Positions 1 to 6,634 of a stretch of 10,478 nucleotides of DNA are shown here, piece after piece; within the stretch, counting starts at the first letter, position 1, and each line of letters begins with the position of its first letter. Source of the DNA: Deltaproteobacteria bacterium (lineage in GTDB: Bacteria; Desulfobacterota; BSN033; UBA1163). The stretch spans positions 1 to 10,478 of the forward strand of contig VGSD01000064.1 in the NCBI GenBank assembly GCA_016875155.1. Reading direction: 5' to 3'. The notes below the pieces were generated by a model that saw only the letters and a list, made by a program, of their open reading frames with translations, made no database searches and was not told the DNA's origin. The translations under genes and the position numbers were made by a program.

Positions 1-588
1 CGCCTTGGTAAATTCCCCTTCGAGAACCGTTATATTTCTCTCCTTCTCAAGAATCTCCCCTAAAATGGACCGTTCCCTCTCCTTTTTCAGAGCCTCCAGA
101 TTTCTTTCCGCCTCTTTTAAACTATCCCTGATCTGTTCGGAAAGCTTTCTCTGTTCATTCAGCTCCTTTTCTGTCCTGACCAGCTCCTTCTGTCTCTGAA
201 GGTGTTCCATCATGGAGGCATAACCTTTTTCTGCTAATTGTCTTGAGGCCTCTTCCTGTTTTGCCACCAACTCCAGCGCCTTCTCAAGTTTGGCAATACT
301 CTCCTCTGATGAAAGCAGAGCCGTTCTCTTTTTTGAAATGACCAGCTCAAGGGAAGACACTTTTGCCCGGTGCTCATCCTCTCTCGCCTGCTTCAGGCTT
401 TTCTGGAGGAGAAGTAACTTATCGGGATTCTTCCCTGCTCCATCGATCTCCTCTCCTCTCAATTCAGCCTTCAGCCTCTCCACCTCATACCGGTTGATCG
501 TTAAAAACCTCTCCGAACTCTCAACCTCAGCCTGGCTCATGGTAGGATCAAGCTCTATCAGAAGGTCTCCTTTCTTCACTTTCTGAAC
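1..588 (-). pseudogene. HlyD-family periplasmic adaptor, 5'-truncated fragment
   Basis: The minus strand is open for 196 codons from 588 to the left edge and gives a charged, Leu/Glu/Lys/Arg-rich protein. It starts in a lipoyl/barrel-sandwich-like strand (VQKVKKGDLLIELDP) and continues as long heptad helices, including LAEKGYASMMEHLQRQKELV and ILEKERNITVLEGEFTKA. The order and spacing resemble the coiled-coil hairpin of HlyD, the type I secretion membrane fusion protein that links an inner-membrane ABC exporter to TolC in the periplasm. No start codon, N-terminal cytoplasmic segment or membrane anchor precedes it: an in-frame TAG (589-591) comes immediately upstream, next to a palindromic repeat. 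The C-terminal part lies beyond the window. I read it as a gene decapitated by insertion or rearrangement, so probably non-functional. A different coiled-coil adaptor of the same superfamily (EmrA-like) is possible. Confidence 0.75.
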
Positions 589-595
589 CTATAAG

Positions 596-652
596 GGGGT
601 CAGATCTTGTTTTTTGATATTTCCTAAATATCAAGATTAAAGACCTGACCCC
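596..652. repeat. 57-bp imperfect palindrome, REP or transposon-end type
   Basis: The outer arms GGGGTCAG (596-603) and CTGACCCC (645-652) are perfect complements. The inner arms TTGATATTT (614-622) and AAATATCAA (626-634) form a perfect 9-bp stem with a 3-nt loop. The bases between the two stems pair imperfectly. The structure lies exactly between the broken end of the HlyD gene and the tail of the dehydrogenase gene. Palindromes starting GGGGTCAG remind me of sequences beside REP-associated (Y1, IS200-like) transposases, but no such transposase gene is present here. It has no long U-run, so it is not a textbook terminator, though as RNA it would fold on either strand. Confidence 0.7.
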
Positions 653-732
653 ATTACCATTGCTCAAGAGGAAAATGATAACGATTTGCATAATGGCTTA
701 ATAAGTCGATAGCTGGCCACTCTCGACGTTTT

Positions 733-1467
733 TTATCTTATCACGTAACCCCCATCGACAATGATCGTCTGCCCCGTAATGTACGTATTCAGATCCGAAC
801 ACAGAAAAACTGCCATTCGGGCAATTTCTTCGGGATTAGCGAAACGGCCCAAAGGAATTTCAGAAGAAATTTTCTTACGTTGCAGGGGTGAAAGAATCGT
901 TTTTGTGGCATCGGTCTTTACGAAACCCGGACAAAGAGCATTTACCAAGATATTGTACGGAGCCAAGTCTAACGCACTGGCTTCCGTCAACCCAATCAAT
1001 CCGAACTTACTCGCTGAATAGGAATCGCGCTTCTCCTTGGAGACAACTCCAAAAATCGAGCCGATATTCAAAATCTTACCAGCGATTTTCTTTTCAATCA
1101 TTAACGCGCCGACTTCCCTCATCATTCGCATCGGGCCTGTTAAATTCACTTTGATAATCTCTTCCCAATTTTCTTTTTGAATTCTATGAATCGGTTCAAT
1201 CCGATTGATTCCAGCATTATTGACGAGGATATCTATTCTGGGAAAATCTTGAATTCCACGAAAAAACGAATCGAGATTGCGATCATCTAATAGGTCCAAG
1301 GGTAAACAGATGAAATTCCCCTGAATTCTTTTCTTAACCTGGGTTCCAGTCCCAATGACTTCACAGCCAAGGGCTAAAAAATATTCTGCTATACTCTTGC
1401 CGATACCTCTTGTAGCTCCTGTAACAATAGCTGTTTTTCCTCGAAAATCAAAGCCCCTATTGGACAT
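733..1467 (-). CDS. Short-chain dehydrogenase/reductase (SDR family, FabG/KduD-like)
   Basis: Predicted cytoplasmic NAD(P)-dependent oxidoreductase of 244 aa, the usual size for classical SDRs. Counting from the chosen ATG, TGATRGIGKS (16-25) is the Rossmann glycine motif, NNAG (83-86) follows strand 4, the Asn of KVNLTG is at 108, Ser of NIGS at 137, and the YxxxK pair is Tyr150/Lys154 (SYSASK). CPGFVKTD follows at 179-186 and the C-terminus has the usual GQTIIVDGG. All four catalytic residues (N-S-Y-K) are present. The start at 1467 fits where family members begin (MSNRGFDFRGK); an in-frame ATG at 1482 and a TTG at 1512 are alternatives, and no start has a strong ribosome binding site. The gene probably belonged to the aldolase-kinase-tctACB set, but an IS1182 element now ends 46 bp upstream and cuts it off from tctB. 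By context it may oxidise a hydroxy or sugar acid; the substrate is unknown. Confidence 0.88.
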   Translation of the reverse strand: MSNRGFDFRGKTAIVTGATRGIGKSIAEYFLALGCEVIGTGTQVKKRIQGNFICLPLDLLDDRNLDSFFRGIQDFPRIDILVNNAGINRIEPIHRIQKENWEEIIKVNLTGPMRMMREVGALMIEKKIAGKILNIGSIFGVVSKEKRDSYSASKFGLIGLTEASALDLAPYNILVNALCPGFVKTDATKTILSPLQRKKISSEIPLGRFANPEEIARMAVFLCSDLNTYITGQTIIVDGGYVIR

Positions 1468-1501
1468 CAACCTTTTCCACATATTTTTCCATGCCGACTT
1501 T

Positions 1502-1508
1502 CTCCCCC
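1502..1508. repeat. Left half of the IS1182 target hairpin (right half 3252-3258)
   Basis: CTCCCCC on the left flank of the IS1182 element is complementary to GGGGGAG at 3252-3258 on its right flank. With the element and one AAA copy removed, the two halves form a 7-bp stem with a 6-nt loop. The element therefore appears to have landed in the loop of a small hairpin between tctB and the dehydrogenase gene. Confidence 0.5.
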
Positions 1509-1513
1509 ACAAA

Positions 1514-1544
1514 GAGACTGTGTCACAATGGGTAGGGTGAGGGG
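1514..1544. repeat. IS1182 left terminal inverted repeat
   Basis: 31 bp, a perfect reverse complement of 3217-3247. Beyond 1544 the two ends diverge (TAAG against CTGA when read inward). Confidence 0.93.
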
Positions 1545-1596
1545 TAAGATTTTTAGCATAACGAATAAAAAAACTCTATTTATCTCCATATCGGCA

Positions 1597-1605
1597 TGAT
1601 ACAAT
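1597..1605 (+). promoter_or_regulatory. Possible extended -10 promoter of the IS1182 transposase
   Basis: TGATACAAT matches an extended -10 box (TG, one base, TACAAT at 1600-1605). It lies 25 bp before the transposase ATG, in front of the ribosome binding site. No convincing -35 box is present; the TG extension could partly compensate. Confidence 0.35.
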
Positions 1606-1630
1606 GCAGCCCAACAGAGGAGGAATCCCA

Positions 1631-3079
1631 ATGGCTTATCGATGTGGAGATCGTTTTCAACTAGGGTTATTTCCCCCAAGCATCGAAGACTACGTGGCTC
1701 CCACTGACCCTGTTAGAGCCTATGATGCTTTTGTGGAGGTCCTTGACTTTAACGCCCTGGGGATTGAGATTGATCCGAATCAAGTGGGCAACCCCGAATA
1801 CGATCCCAAAGCGATGTTAAAGCTGTTTGTTTATGGTTACTCCTATGGGATCAAGAGTTCTCGAAAATTGGAACGAGAAACCTATCACAATCTTTCTTTC
1901 ATTTGGCTGATGGGCGGTTTAAAACCGGACCACAAGACCATTTCGGAGTTTCGGCGCAAGAACAAAGGGGCCCTCAAGAAGGTCTTGAGGCAATGCGCCC
2001 GAATGTGTCTTAGGCTTGGCTTGATCGCAGGTAATGTGTTGTTTGTGGACGGTAGTAAGCTCCGAGCCAATGCTTCACGTGGCCAGACACACGATCAAGC
2101 CTATTACGAGCAACTCTTGTCAGAGATAGATGGTCGTATTGAGCAGCTTGTGGAAGAGTGTGAGAAGATCGATGAGACGGAACAGGCTCAGAGCTCGTGG
2201 GTCGAAATGGAGGAGGAGCTGGCCCAGAAGAAACAATTAAAAGACAGGGTACAGGAGGCTCTGCGGGCGCTCAGGGAGACGGAACGAGAAAAGATCAATC
2301 TGACCGATCCGGACTGTGCGATCATGCGCAGTATTCAGGGGTCTCATGCAAGCTACAACGTGCAGAGCGTGGTGGATGAGAAGAACGGGCTGATCGTGCA
2401 TGCGGAGGCAGTCAGTGAGACCAGTGACCTCAATCAGTTTGCCCGGCAGATCGATCAAGCCAACGAGGTGTTGGACAAACCCTGCGAGGTGGCCTGCGCA
2501 GATGCAGGCTATGCTGACACGGAAGAGCTTCAAAAGATCGATGGGAAGCAGATCAAAGTGATTGTCCCCTCTCAGCGGCAGGCATTGCACGAGGAGGAAG
2601 GTCCCTTTACTAAAAGCCGCTTTAGATATGACAAGGAGCAAGATTGTTACTGGTGTCCGCAAGGGCATCGGTTGAGTTATGTGGGGACCGATAAGGGCAG
2701 CGGAAAGAGGCATTATCGGATTACCCCTAGGGAGACTTGCCATGGTTGTATCCATTACGGGCAATGTACCGAGGCCAAGAGCGGTCGAAAGATCATCCGT
2801 CTTCCTCTTGAGGAGGTGAAAGAGAGATTGGAAGCTCAATACGAGGAGCCATCCTCTCAGGAGGTCTATGCCAAACGAAAAGCCCGGGTGGAGCATCCCT
2901 TTGGACATATCAAAAGGAACCTCAAGACAGATGGCTTTTTATTACGGGGGCGCACTGGGGTAAACGCGGAGACTTCCTTGCTTGGCACGTGCTTCAACCT
3001 GGCCCGAATGATCACGATCCTTGGCGTTTCGGGGTTAATCGAAAAGCTGATGGCTTTTAGAGTCCCAGCATTTGGATAA
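1631..3079 (+). CDS. IS1182-family DDE transposase
   Basis: Cut-and-paste type DDE transposase of 482 aa that would bind the 31-bp ends and move the element. The N-terminal DNA-binding region carries the family pattern (LGLFPPSIEDYVAPTDPVR, about 11-29), followed by a helical stretch ending LKPDHKTISEFRRKN. The catalytic acids fit as Asp140 (FVDGSKLRANAS), Asp291 (CADAGYADTEEL) and Glu421 (EHPFGHIKR). A coiled-coil insertion (about 155-225) lies between the first and second, and a cysteine cluster (C342, C370, C373, C379) that may bind zinc lies between the second and third. I chose the ATG at 1631 because GAGGAGG sits 7 bp before it; an upstream in-frame ATG at 1604 would add nine residues but lacks such a site. 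The length is usual for the family and there are no frameshifts, so it is probably functional. Confidence 0.95.
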   Translation: MAYRCGDRFQLGLFPPSIEDYVAPTDPVRAYDAFVEVLDFNALGIEIDPNQVGNPEYDPKAMLKLFVYGYSYGIKSSRKLERETYHNLSFIWLMGGLKPDHKTISEFRRKNKGALKKVLRQCARMCLRLGLIAGNVLFVDGSKLRANASRGQTHDQAYYEQLLSEIDGRIEQLVEECEKIDETEQAQSSWVEMEEELAQKKQLKDRVQEALRALRETEREKINLTDPDCAIMRSIQGSHASYNVQSVVDEKNGLIVHAEAVSETSDLNQFARQIDQANEVLDKPCEVACADAGYADTEELQKIDGKQIKVIVPSQRQALHEEEGPFTKSRFRYDKEQDCYWCPQGHRLSYVGTDKGSGKRHYRITPRETCHGCIHYGQCTEAKSGRKIIRLPLEEVKERLEAQYEEPSSQEVYAKRKARVEHPFGHIKRNLKTDGFLLRGRTGVNAETSLLGTCFNLARMITILGVSGLIEKLMAFRVPAFG

Positions 3080-3216
3080 TATCCCGAAAATCAAGCTGGG
3101 CTGGGTTCGAAAGAAGAGAGAGAGCTTTGTCAGTGGAGCTATTACGACCGTCTATCTCTATTCAGTTTTCAAAGAACGTTTTATATCGAGATTAGATCAA
3201 TTTAACTTATAATCAG

Positions 3217-3247
3217 CCCCTCACCCTACCCATTGTGACACAGTCTC
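3217..3247. repeat. IS1182 right terminal inverted repeat
   Basis: Perfect 31-bp reverse complement of 1514-1544. It is followed by AAA and then the GGGGGAG half of the target hairpin. Confidence 0.93.
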
Positions 3248-3314
3248 AAAGGGGGGAGGAAGATAAAATGGCAATGAACCCACCAGGAATCTTGCTAAAA
3301 GATTATAGGAAAAC

Positions 3315-3746
3315 CTATGGTAAAGGAACCTTCAGTAAAACCACAAATAGGTAATACAAACCACCGGTGATCGGAACTGCTGATATGGCCATGGCCTTCC
3401 AAGATTTTCGTGGATCGTCGGCAAGGAAAAACCCTGAAGCAATCAAGAATGGTGGAGTAGAGAACAAAAAGCCAATCCAGGGAAGGACAAAAATATAAAT
3501 GCCTAAGCAGACCAAGGCCATGATCAATGCTCGCCTGGGAGCAGAAGGATTTTCCTCCTTTCCACCCTTCAAAAATGCCATGAGCAGAATGCCAAGCGAA
3601 AATGCCGCTAAAAAGCCACTGACCAATTTGGGAAAGAATGCGGGCCCCAGGGTCATCTTTTGTGGAGGATAGGACCCTGTGACCCACATCACATACCCTG
3701 CGATAAACAGCAACACAAAAGCTGAGATAATGTTTACTTTGGCCAT
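3315..3746 (-). CDS. tctB: TctB, small membrane subunit of a tripartite tricarboxylate transporter
   Basis: A 143-aa very hydrophobic protein, the usual size for TctB, the poorly conserved small inner-membrane subunit that partners TctA. I see four to five membrane segments: about 6-23, 43-61, 72-90, 91-109 and 117-138. The first loop has the family-like LGPAFFPKLV after a short polar stretch, and a charged linker (KGGKEENPSAPRR) follows the second segment. Identification rests on that motif, the topology and the adjacent tctC. The ATG at 3746 is the first usable start, since an in-frame stop lies two codons upstream. The ribosome binding site is weak, so translation may depend on that of tctC, 75 bp upstream. 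An IS1182 element lies 67 bp after the stop. Confidence 0.85.
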   Translation of the reverse strand: MAKVNIISAFVLLFIAGYVMWVTGSYPPQKMTLGPAFFPKLVSGFLAAFSLGILLMAFLKGGKEENPSAPRRALIMALVCLGIYIFVLPWIGFLFSTPPFLIASGFFLADDPRKSWKAMAISAVPITGGLYYLFVVLLKVPLP

Positions 3747-3798
3747 GGGTCAAGCATTGATCATCAGCACTCGGTTTTACGGGAAAGTCGGCTGAATG

Positions 3799-3817
3799 CC
3801 CCGCCCTGTGGGCGGGG
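3799..3817. repeat. GC-rich hairpin between tctC and tctB
   Basis: CCCCGCCC (3799-3806) and GGGCGGGG (3810-3817) form a perfect 8-bp all-G/C stem with a 3-nt loop, starting 4 bp after the tctC stop codon. No T-run follows on the transcribed strand, so it is not a standard intrinsic terminator. It could protect the 3' end of the tctC message, giving more binding protein than membrane subunit, or act as a partial attenuator before tctB. Similar hairpins also occur as REP-like repeats and at IS200/IS605-type ends, so a transposon scar is an alternative. Confidence 0.7.
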
Positions 3818-3821
3818 AGCT

Positions 3822-4790
3822 TCACTTCTTGGCTAGCCCCGCCTCTTCGAGCAACGGTTTGAACTGAGCGGCTTGCTGAACCATGAACTTCGCCAGAGCA
3901 TCAGCGGACATATACCCCATGCCGAATCCGCCCTTTTCCATAAACTCGACAAATTGGGGAGATTCCATGCCTTTTTTGAAATTGTCATGCAGGACTTTGA
4001 CTACTGAGTCCGGGGTCTTACCAGGAACCACGAAGGCTCTCCACGTGCTCATATCCAGATCATAGCCTTTCTCTTTGGTGGTGGGCACGTTCGGAAAACC
4101 TTTCAGACGCTCCGGGGCCATCACGGCAAGTATTCTCGCTTTTCCGGCTTTTTCATACTGGCCTACTTCCGCAGCGCTCACTGTGATTGCATCCACATGA
4201 CCACCTAGCAAGTCTGTAATCGCTGGAGCCGCTCCGCCCGGATAGGGAATAATATTCATTTGGGTATTTGTTTTTCCCTGAAGTCCCAGGGCCGCTAAAT
4301 GCCAGACCGTACCAGGCGCGCTGCCCCCAACCTTTAGTTTCCGAGGGTTATCCTTGGCTGCTTTGATAAACTCCTCCAGGGTCTTGTATGGGCTGTCCGC
4401 TTTTACCGACACTGCCGCAGCATCGAAATTGACTCGCATCACGGGTTTAAAATCGGCCGGAGTCCATTTAACGTTGCCCATCGTGGGATGAAGACAGATT
4501 TCAACAGTGGCGAATATGGCCGTGTATCCGTCCGCTGGTGCATTCAGTCCCTCAGTCATCCCAACAGCACCGCTGGCACCAGGTTTATTTACAACCGTGA
4601 TCGGCTGTCCCAAGCTCGGCTCAACAGCCTTAGCCAAGGACCGGGCAATGGCGTCGGTCCCTCCTCCCGCGGCATGGGGGACCAGAATAGTCACCGGTTT
4701 TTCGGGGAAACCGGCTGAACTCGCAGGTCCAACTGCTACAAAGGCCACCAAGCATGTACCAATAACATAAACCGTGAATTTTCGTAACAT
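3822..4790 (-). CDS. tctC: TctC, periplasmic substrate-binding receptor of the TTT transporter
   Basis: A 322-aa extracytoplasmic solute receptor of the Bug/TctC family, which binds a carboxylate ligand and hands it to TctA/TctB. It begins with a signal peptide (basic MLRK, hydrophobic core 6-20) with a probable cut after ASSA (about residue 26). The mature protein shows the family signatures PHAAGGGTDAIAR (38-50), NKPGASGAVG (68-77), GSAPGTVWHLAALGL (156-170) and PYPGGAAPAITDLLGGHVDA (182-201), the loops that in Bug proteins surround the ligand through water-bridged carboxylate contacts. The start at 4790 has AGGAGGG about 8 bp ahead. The gene lies 333 bp after tctA, separated by a 261-bp mini-element with an outward promoter, and 75 bp before tctB. 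Bug ligands range from citrate to amino acids, aromatics and sugar acids, so the ligand cannot be named. Confidence 0.95.
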   Translation of the reverse strand: MLRKFTVYVIGTCLVAFVAVGPASSAGFPEKPVTILVPHAAGGGTDAIARSLAKAVEPSLGQPITVVNKPGASGAVGMTEGLNAPADGYTAIFATVEICLHPTMGNVKWTPADFKPVMRVNFDAAAVSVKADSPYKTLEEFIKAAKDNPRKLKVGGSAPGTVWHLAALGLQGKTNTQMNIIPYPGGAAPAITDLLGGHVDAITVSAAEVGQYEKAGKARILAVMAPERLKGFPNVPTTKEKGYDLDMSTWRAFVVPGKTPDSVVKVLHDNFKKGMESPQFVEFMEKGGFGMGYMSADALAKFMVQQAAQFKPLLEEAGLAKK

Positions 4791-4864
4791 AAAATTCGCC
4801 CTCCTTTTGAATGGATTTACTACTAATACAGGCTGTCTAAAAACCTTTTCTGCCGGAGGTTAAA

Positions 4865-4975
4865 TCACCGGCCATCAATAATAATGCGTACCTCATGATT
4901 CTCAGGCACAAATTCATCCAACGATGGAGGAAGCAAAAACATCTGACCCTGATTATATTCCCTGAACATCTTCAT
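4865..4975 (-). pseudogene. N-terminal remnant of an IS1182-type transposase (36 aa)
   Basis: The ATG at 4975 is preceded by TTGGAGG at 7-8 bp spacing and opens a 36-residue frame containing MFLLPPSLDEFVPENHEVRI, ending at TGA (4865-4867). This matches the N-terminal DNA-binding region of IS1182-type transposases; the intact copy in this window has the corresponding GLFPPSIEDYVAPTDPVR. The frame loses similarity after EVRIII, marking the deletion junction near 4870. No catalytic domain remains. It may still be translated as a short peptide, because both its promoter and its ribosome binding site are intact; a dominant-negative DNA-binding peptide is conceivable but unsupported. Confidence 0.8.
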
Positions 4976-5011
4976 TCCCAATTACCTCCAACCGAAGCAT
5001 CCTTTTCACAC

Positions 5012-5039
5012 ATTATAGTTCATCGTATGTTTCTGTCAA
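5012..5039 (-). promoter_or_regulatory. Consensus sigma70 promoter in the mini-element, facing tctC
   Basis: On the minus strand TTGACA (5034-5039) and TATAAT (5012-5017) are both perfect and separated by 16 bp. Transcription would start near 5005, cross the 36-codon remnant and the inner inverted repeat, and enter tctC at 4790. I see no terminator between. It was presumably the promoter of the ancestral transposase gene. Confidence 0.8.
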
Positions 5040-5122
5040 GGAGCTATCTTCCTCCTGCTATCTTCCACCCGGACTTTTTGGACAGCCTGCATACTTATAC
5101 CTCGTAAAATCCGATAAAAGAT

Positions 5123-6634
5123 CTATTCGAGGCTTCTCTTTATAACGTTCCTTTCGACAACCTTTTTCCGATAGCGTTCTTGGATCCAAGGCCAGATCAA
5201 GGTCAGCGCCGCAATTATGAACAAGACAAGAGAAATCGGGCGAGTGATAAAGACCGTGGCATCCATTTCGGACATCAACAGAGAACGTCTCAAATTCTCC
5301 TCGGCTATGGGGCCAAGCAGTACGCCCAAAATAAGCGGGGCTACTGGGAATTTTGCCTTTTTCATAAAATACCCGATCACGCCGAACAAACCCAGGGTAT
5401 ATACAGGGATCATGTTGGCCTCGGAAGCATAGGCGCCGGTTACACAAAGCGCCAAGATGGTCGGCCACAGGATTGGTTTAGGCACTGAGGTCATTTTTGC
5501 GAAAAATCGGGCTCCGAACAATCCGAGGGGCAACACCCAAAGGTTGGAGATGATTAAACCCAGAAATAATCCATAAACGATGTCCGGGCGTTCCGCGAAT
5601 AACATCGGCCCCGGTCGCAAACCCTGCAAAATCAACGCGCCCATCATGATCGCGGTCACCGGGTCACCAGGAATCCCAAGGGTCAGCATGGGCACTAGAT
5701 CGCCTCCCACCACTGAATTATTTCCAGCCTCTGATGCTGTCAAACCCTCAATGGACCCGTGGCCAAACTCCTCCGGGTGTTTGGACCAAACCTTGGCTTG
5801 AGCCCATGACACAAAGGATGCGATATTCGCGCCCGCTGCCGGCATAATGCCAACGATAACACCCACAACACAACCAATAGCTGTTGGTTTAACCATGCGC
5901 TGCAAATCGGCCTTTCTAAGCCTTAAGGTCCCGATTTCAAATTTCTGCTTTACCTCTTTCACAGGTTGGTCGATCTGGAAGAGAACCTCTGCCGTCGCTG
6001 CTGTCCCCACCATAACGGCCAAAAACGAGACCCCTCCCAAAAGGGAGGTGCTCCCAAAGGTAAACCGGGCGAAACCAGTCATTGGATCCATACCAATTAC
6101 GGCCAGGAGGAGACCGATCATACCTGAGGCAAAGGCCTTCAAAATCGAACCTTCAGAGAGGCTCGAAATCACAGCAAGGCCAAAAACGGCAACGGCAAAG
6201 TATTCAGGCGCACTAAATTTCAGGGCAAACTCAGCCAAAGGAGGGGCAACCAGAGCCAAAACCAACACGCCAAAAAGCCCCGCCGAAACGGAGGCAATGC
6301 AGGCCACAGATATGGCCCTGCCCGCGTAGCCCTTTTGGGCCATAGGGTATCCGTCGAAAGTAGTACTGACGGCGGCAGGAGTGCCGGGAGTTGACAGCAG
6401 GATTGCCGGAATGGCACCACCGAACATGGCTCCCACATAGATTCCCGCTAAGAGTAGTAAAGCGCTCACCGGAGATAACCCAAAGGTAAACGGTAGTAAC
6501 AAGGCCACCGCCATCGTCGCGCTCAGCCCGGGCAGACACGAGACTAAAATACCCGCCAGTACTCCGAGAAGGGTCACGACTTGGACGCCGGGGGTGGAAA
6601 TGGATTTAAGCCCCAGAATCAAGTTTTCAAACAT
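5123..6634 (-). CDS. tctA: TctA, large membrane subunit of a tripartite tricarboxylate transporter
   Basis: A 503-aa integral membrane protein with about 10-12 hydrophobic segments, the normal length for TctA, the translocating subunit that takes ligand from TctC and probably couples uptake to an ion gradient. Conserved stretches in order are PGLSATMAVALLLPFTFG (35-52), GAIPAILLSTPGTPAA (73-88) with DGYPMAQKG after it, GIMPAAGANIASFVSW (262-277), EGLTASEAGNNSVVGGDLVP (296-315), and LGIPGDPVTAIMMGAL (319-334) with QGLRPGP. The two Pro/Gly-rich halves reflect the internal repeat of the family. The ATG at 6634 has GGGAGG 5 bp ahead and overlaps the kinase stop in ATGTTTGA, implying translational coupling. 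The order tctA-tctC-tctB differs from the common tctC-tctB-tctA. A mini-element follows within 35 bp of the stop. Confidence 0.96.
   Translation of the reverse strand: MFENLILGLKSISTPGVQVVTLLGVLAGILVSCLPGLSATMAVALLLPFTFGLSPVSALLLLAGIYVGAMFGGAIPAILLSTPGTPAAVSTTFDGYPMAQKGYAGRAISVACIASVSAGLFGVLVLALVAPPLAEFALKFSAPEYFAVAVFGLAVISSLSEGSILKAFASGMIGLLLAVIGMDPMTGFARFTFGSTSLLGGVSFLAVMVGTAATAEVLFQIDQPVKEVKQKFEIGTLRLRKADLQRMVKPTAIGCVVGVIVGIMPAAGANIASFVSWAQAKVWSKHPEEFGHGSIEGLTASEAGNNSVVGGDLVPMLTLGIPGDPVTAIMMGALILQGLRPGPMLFAERPDIVYGLFLGLIISNLWVLPLGLFGARFFAKMTSVPKPILWPTILALCVTGAYASEANMIPVYTLGLFGVIGYFMKKAKFPVAPLILGVLLGPIAEENLRRSLLMSEMDATVFITRPISLVLFIIAALTLIWPWIQERYRKKVVERNVIKRSLE

Larger units (their letters stand above)
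1514..3247 (+). mobile_element. Complete IS1182-family insertion sequence (1734 bp)
   Basis: Two perfect 31-bp terminal inverted repeats (1514-1544 and 3217-3247, outer end GAGACTGTGTCACAATGGG) bound a single intact transposase gene on the plus strand. AAA lies directly outside both ends (1511-1513 and 3248-3250), compatible with a 3-bp target duplication, though so short a match could be chance. The element opposes the surrounding minus-strand genes and separates tctB from the dehydrogenase gene. Perfect repeats and an undamaged reading frame suggest a recent and possibly active insertion. The 137 bp after the transposase gene hold no gene that I can see. Confidence 0.93.
4829..5089 (-). mobile_element. 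261-bp mini-element (MITE-like) derived from an IS1182-type element
   Basis: The ends are 15-bp inverted repeats with one mismatch: CAGGCTGTCTAAAAA at 4829-4843 against TTTTTGGACAGCCTG at 5075-5089. Read on the minus strand, the inside holds a consensus promoter, a ribosome binding site and the first 36 codons of an IS1182-type transposase, then stops and runs into the other end. This is what an internal deletion of a full insertion sequence would leave. The repeats differ from those of the intact IS1182 copy at 1514-3247, so it derives from another member of the family. No clear target duplication is visible. It fills most of the tctA-tctC gap and could be moved only by a transposase supplied from elsewhere. 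Confidence 0.8.

Noticed and set aside
5..586. Plus-strand frames opposite the HlyD fragment (5-199 and 290-586)
   Set aside because: Ser/Phe-rich translations are the typical shadow of a Glu/Lys-rich coiled coil on the other strand.
596..652. Palindrome read as a plain bidirectional terminator
   Set aside because: There is no T-run after the outer stem on either strand, and the two-stem architecture fits a REP or transposon-end structure better. A weak termination effect is not excluded.
1468..1512. N-terminal extension of the SDR from TTG at 1512
   Set aside because: The added residues start 2 bp from the IS1182 end, have no family similarity and lack a ribosome binding site.
2237..2908. 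Long minus-strand open frame (223 codons) inside the IS1182 transposase gene
   Set aside because: It lies antisense to a clear transposase with all catalytic residues and has no recognisable domain; it is a by-product of codon bias.
3268..3354. Plus-strand 28-codon frame with a strong GGAGGA ribosome binding site, running into the 3' end of tctB
   Set aside because: The G-run that makes the site belongs to the palindromic IS1182 target, the peptide resembles nothing I recognise, and it overlaps tctB antisense. Probably chance, or at most the relic of a gene start.
3295..3825. Second minus-strand frame overlapping tctB
   Set aside because: The tctB frame has the membrane segments and the GPAFFP motif; this one is Cys/His/Ser-rich without family features.
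5847..6329. Plus-strand frame of 160 codons within tctA
   Set aside because: Antisense to a well-conserved TctA; Thr/Pro/Ala-rich shadow translation.
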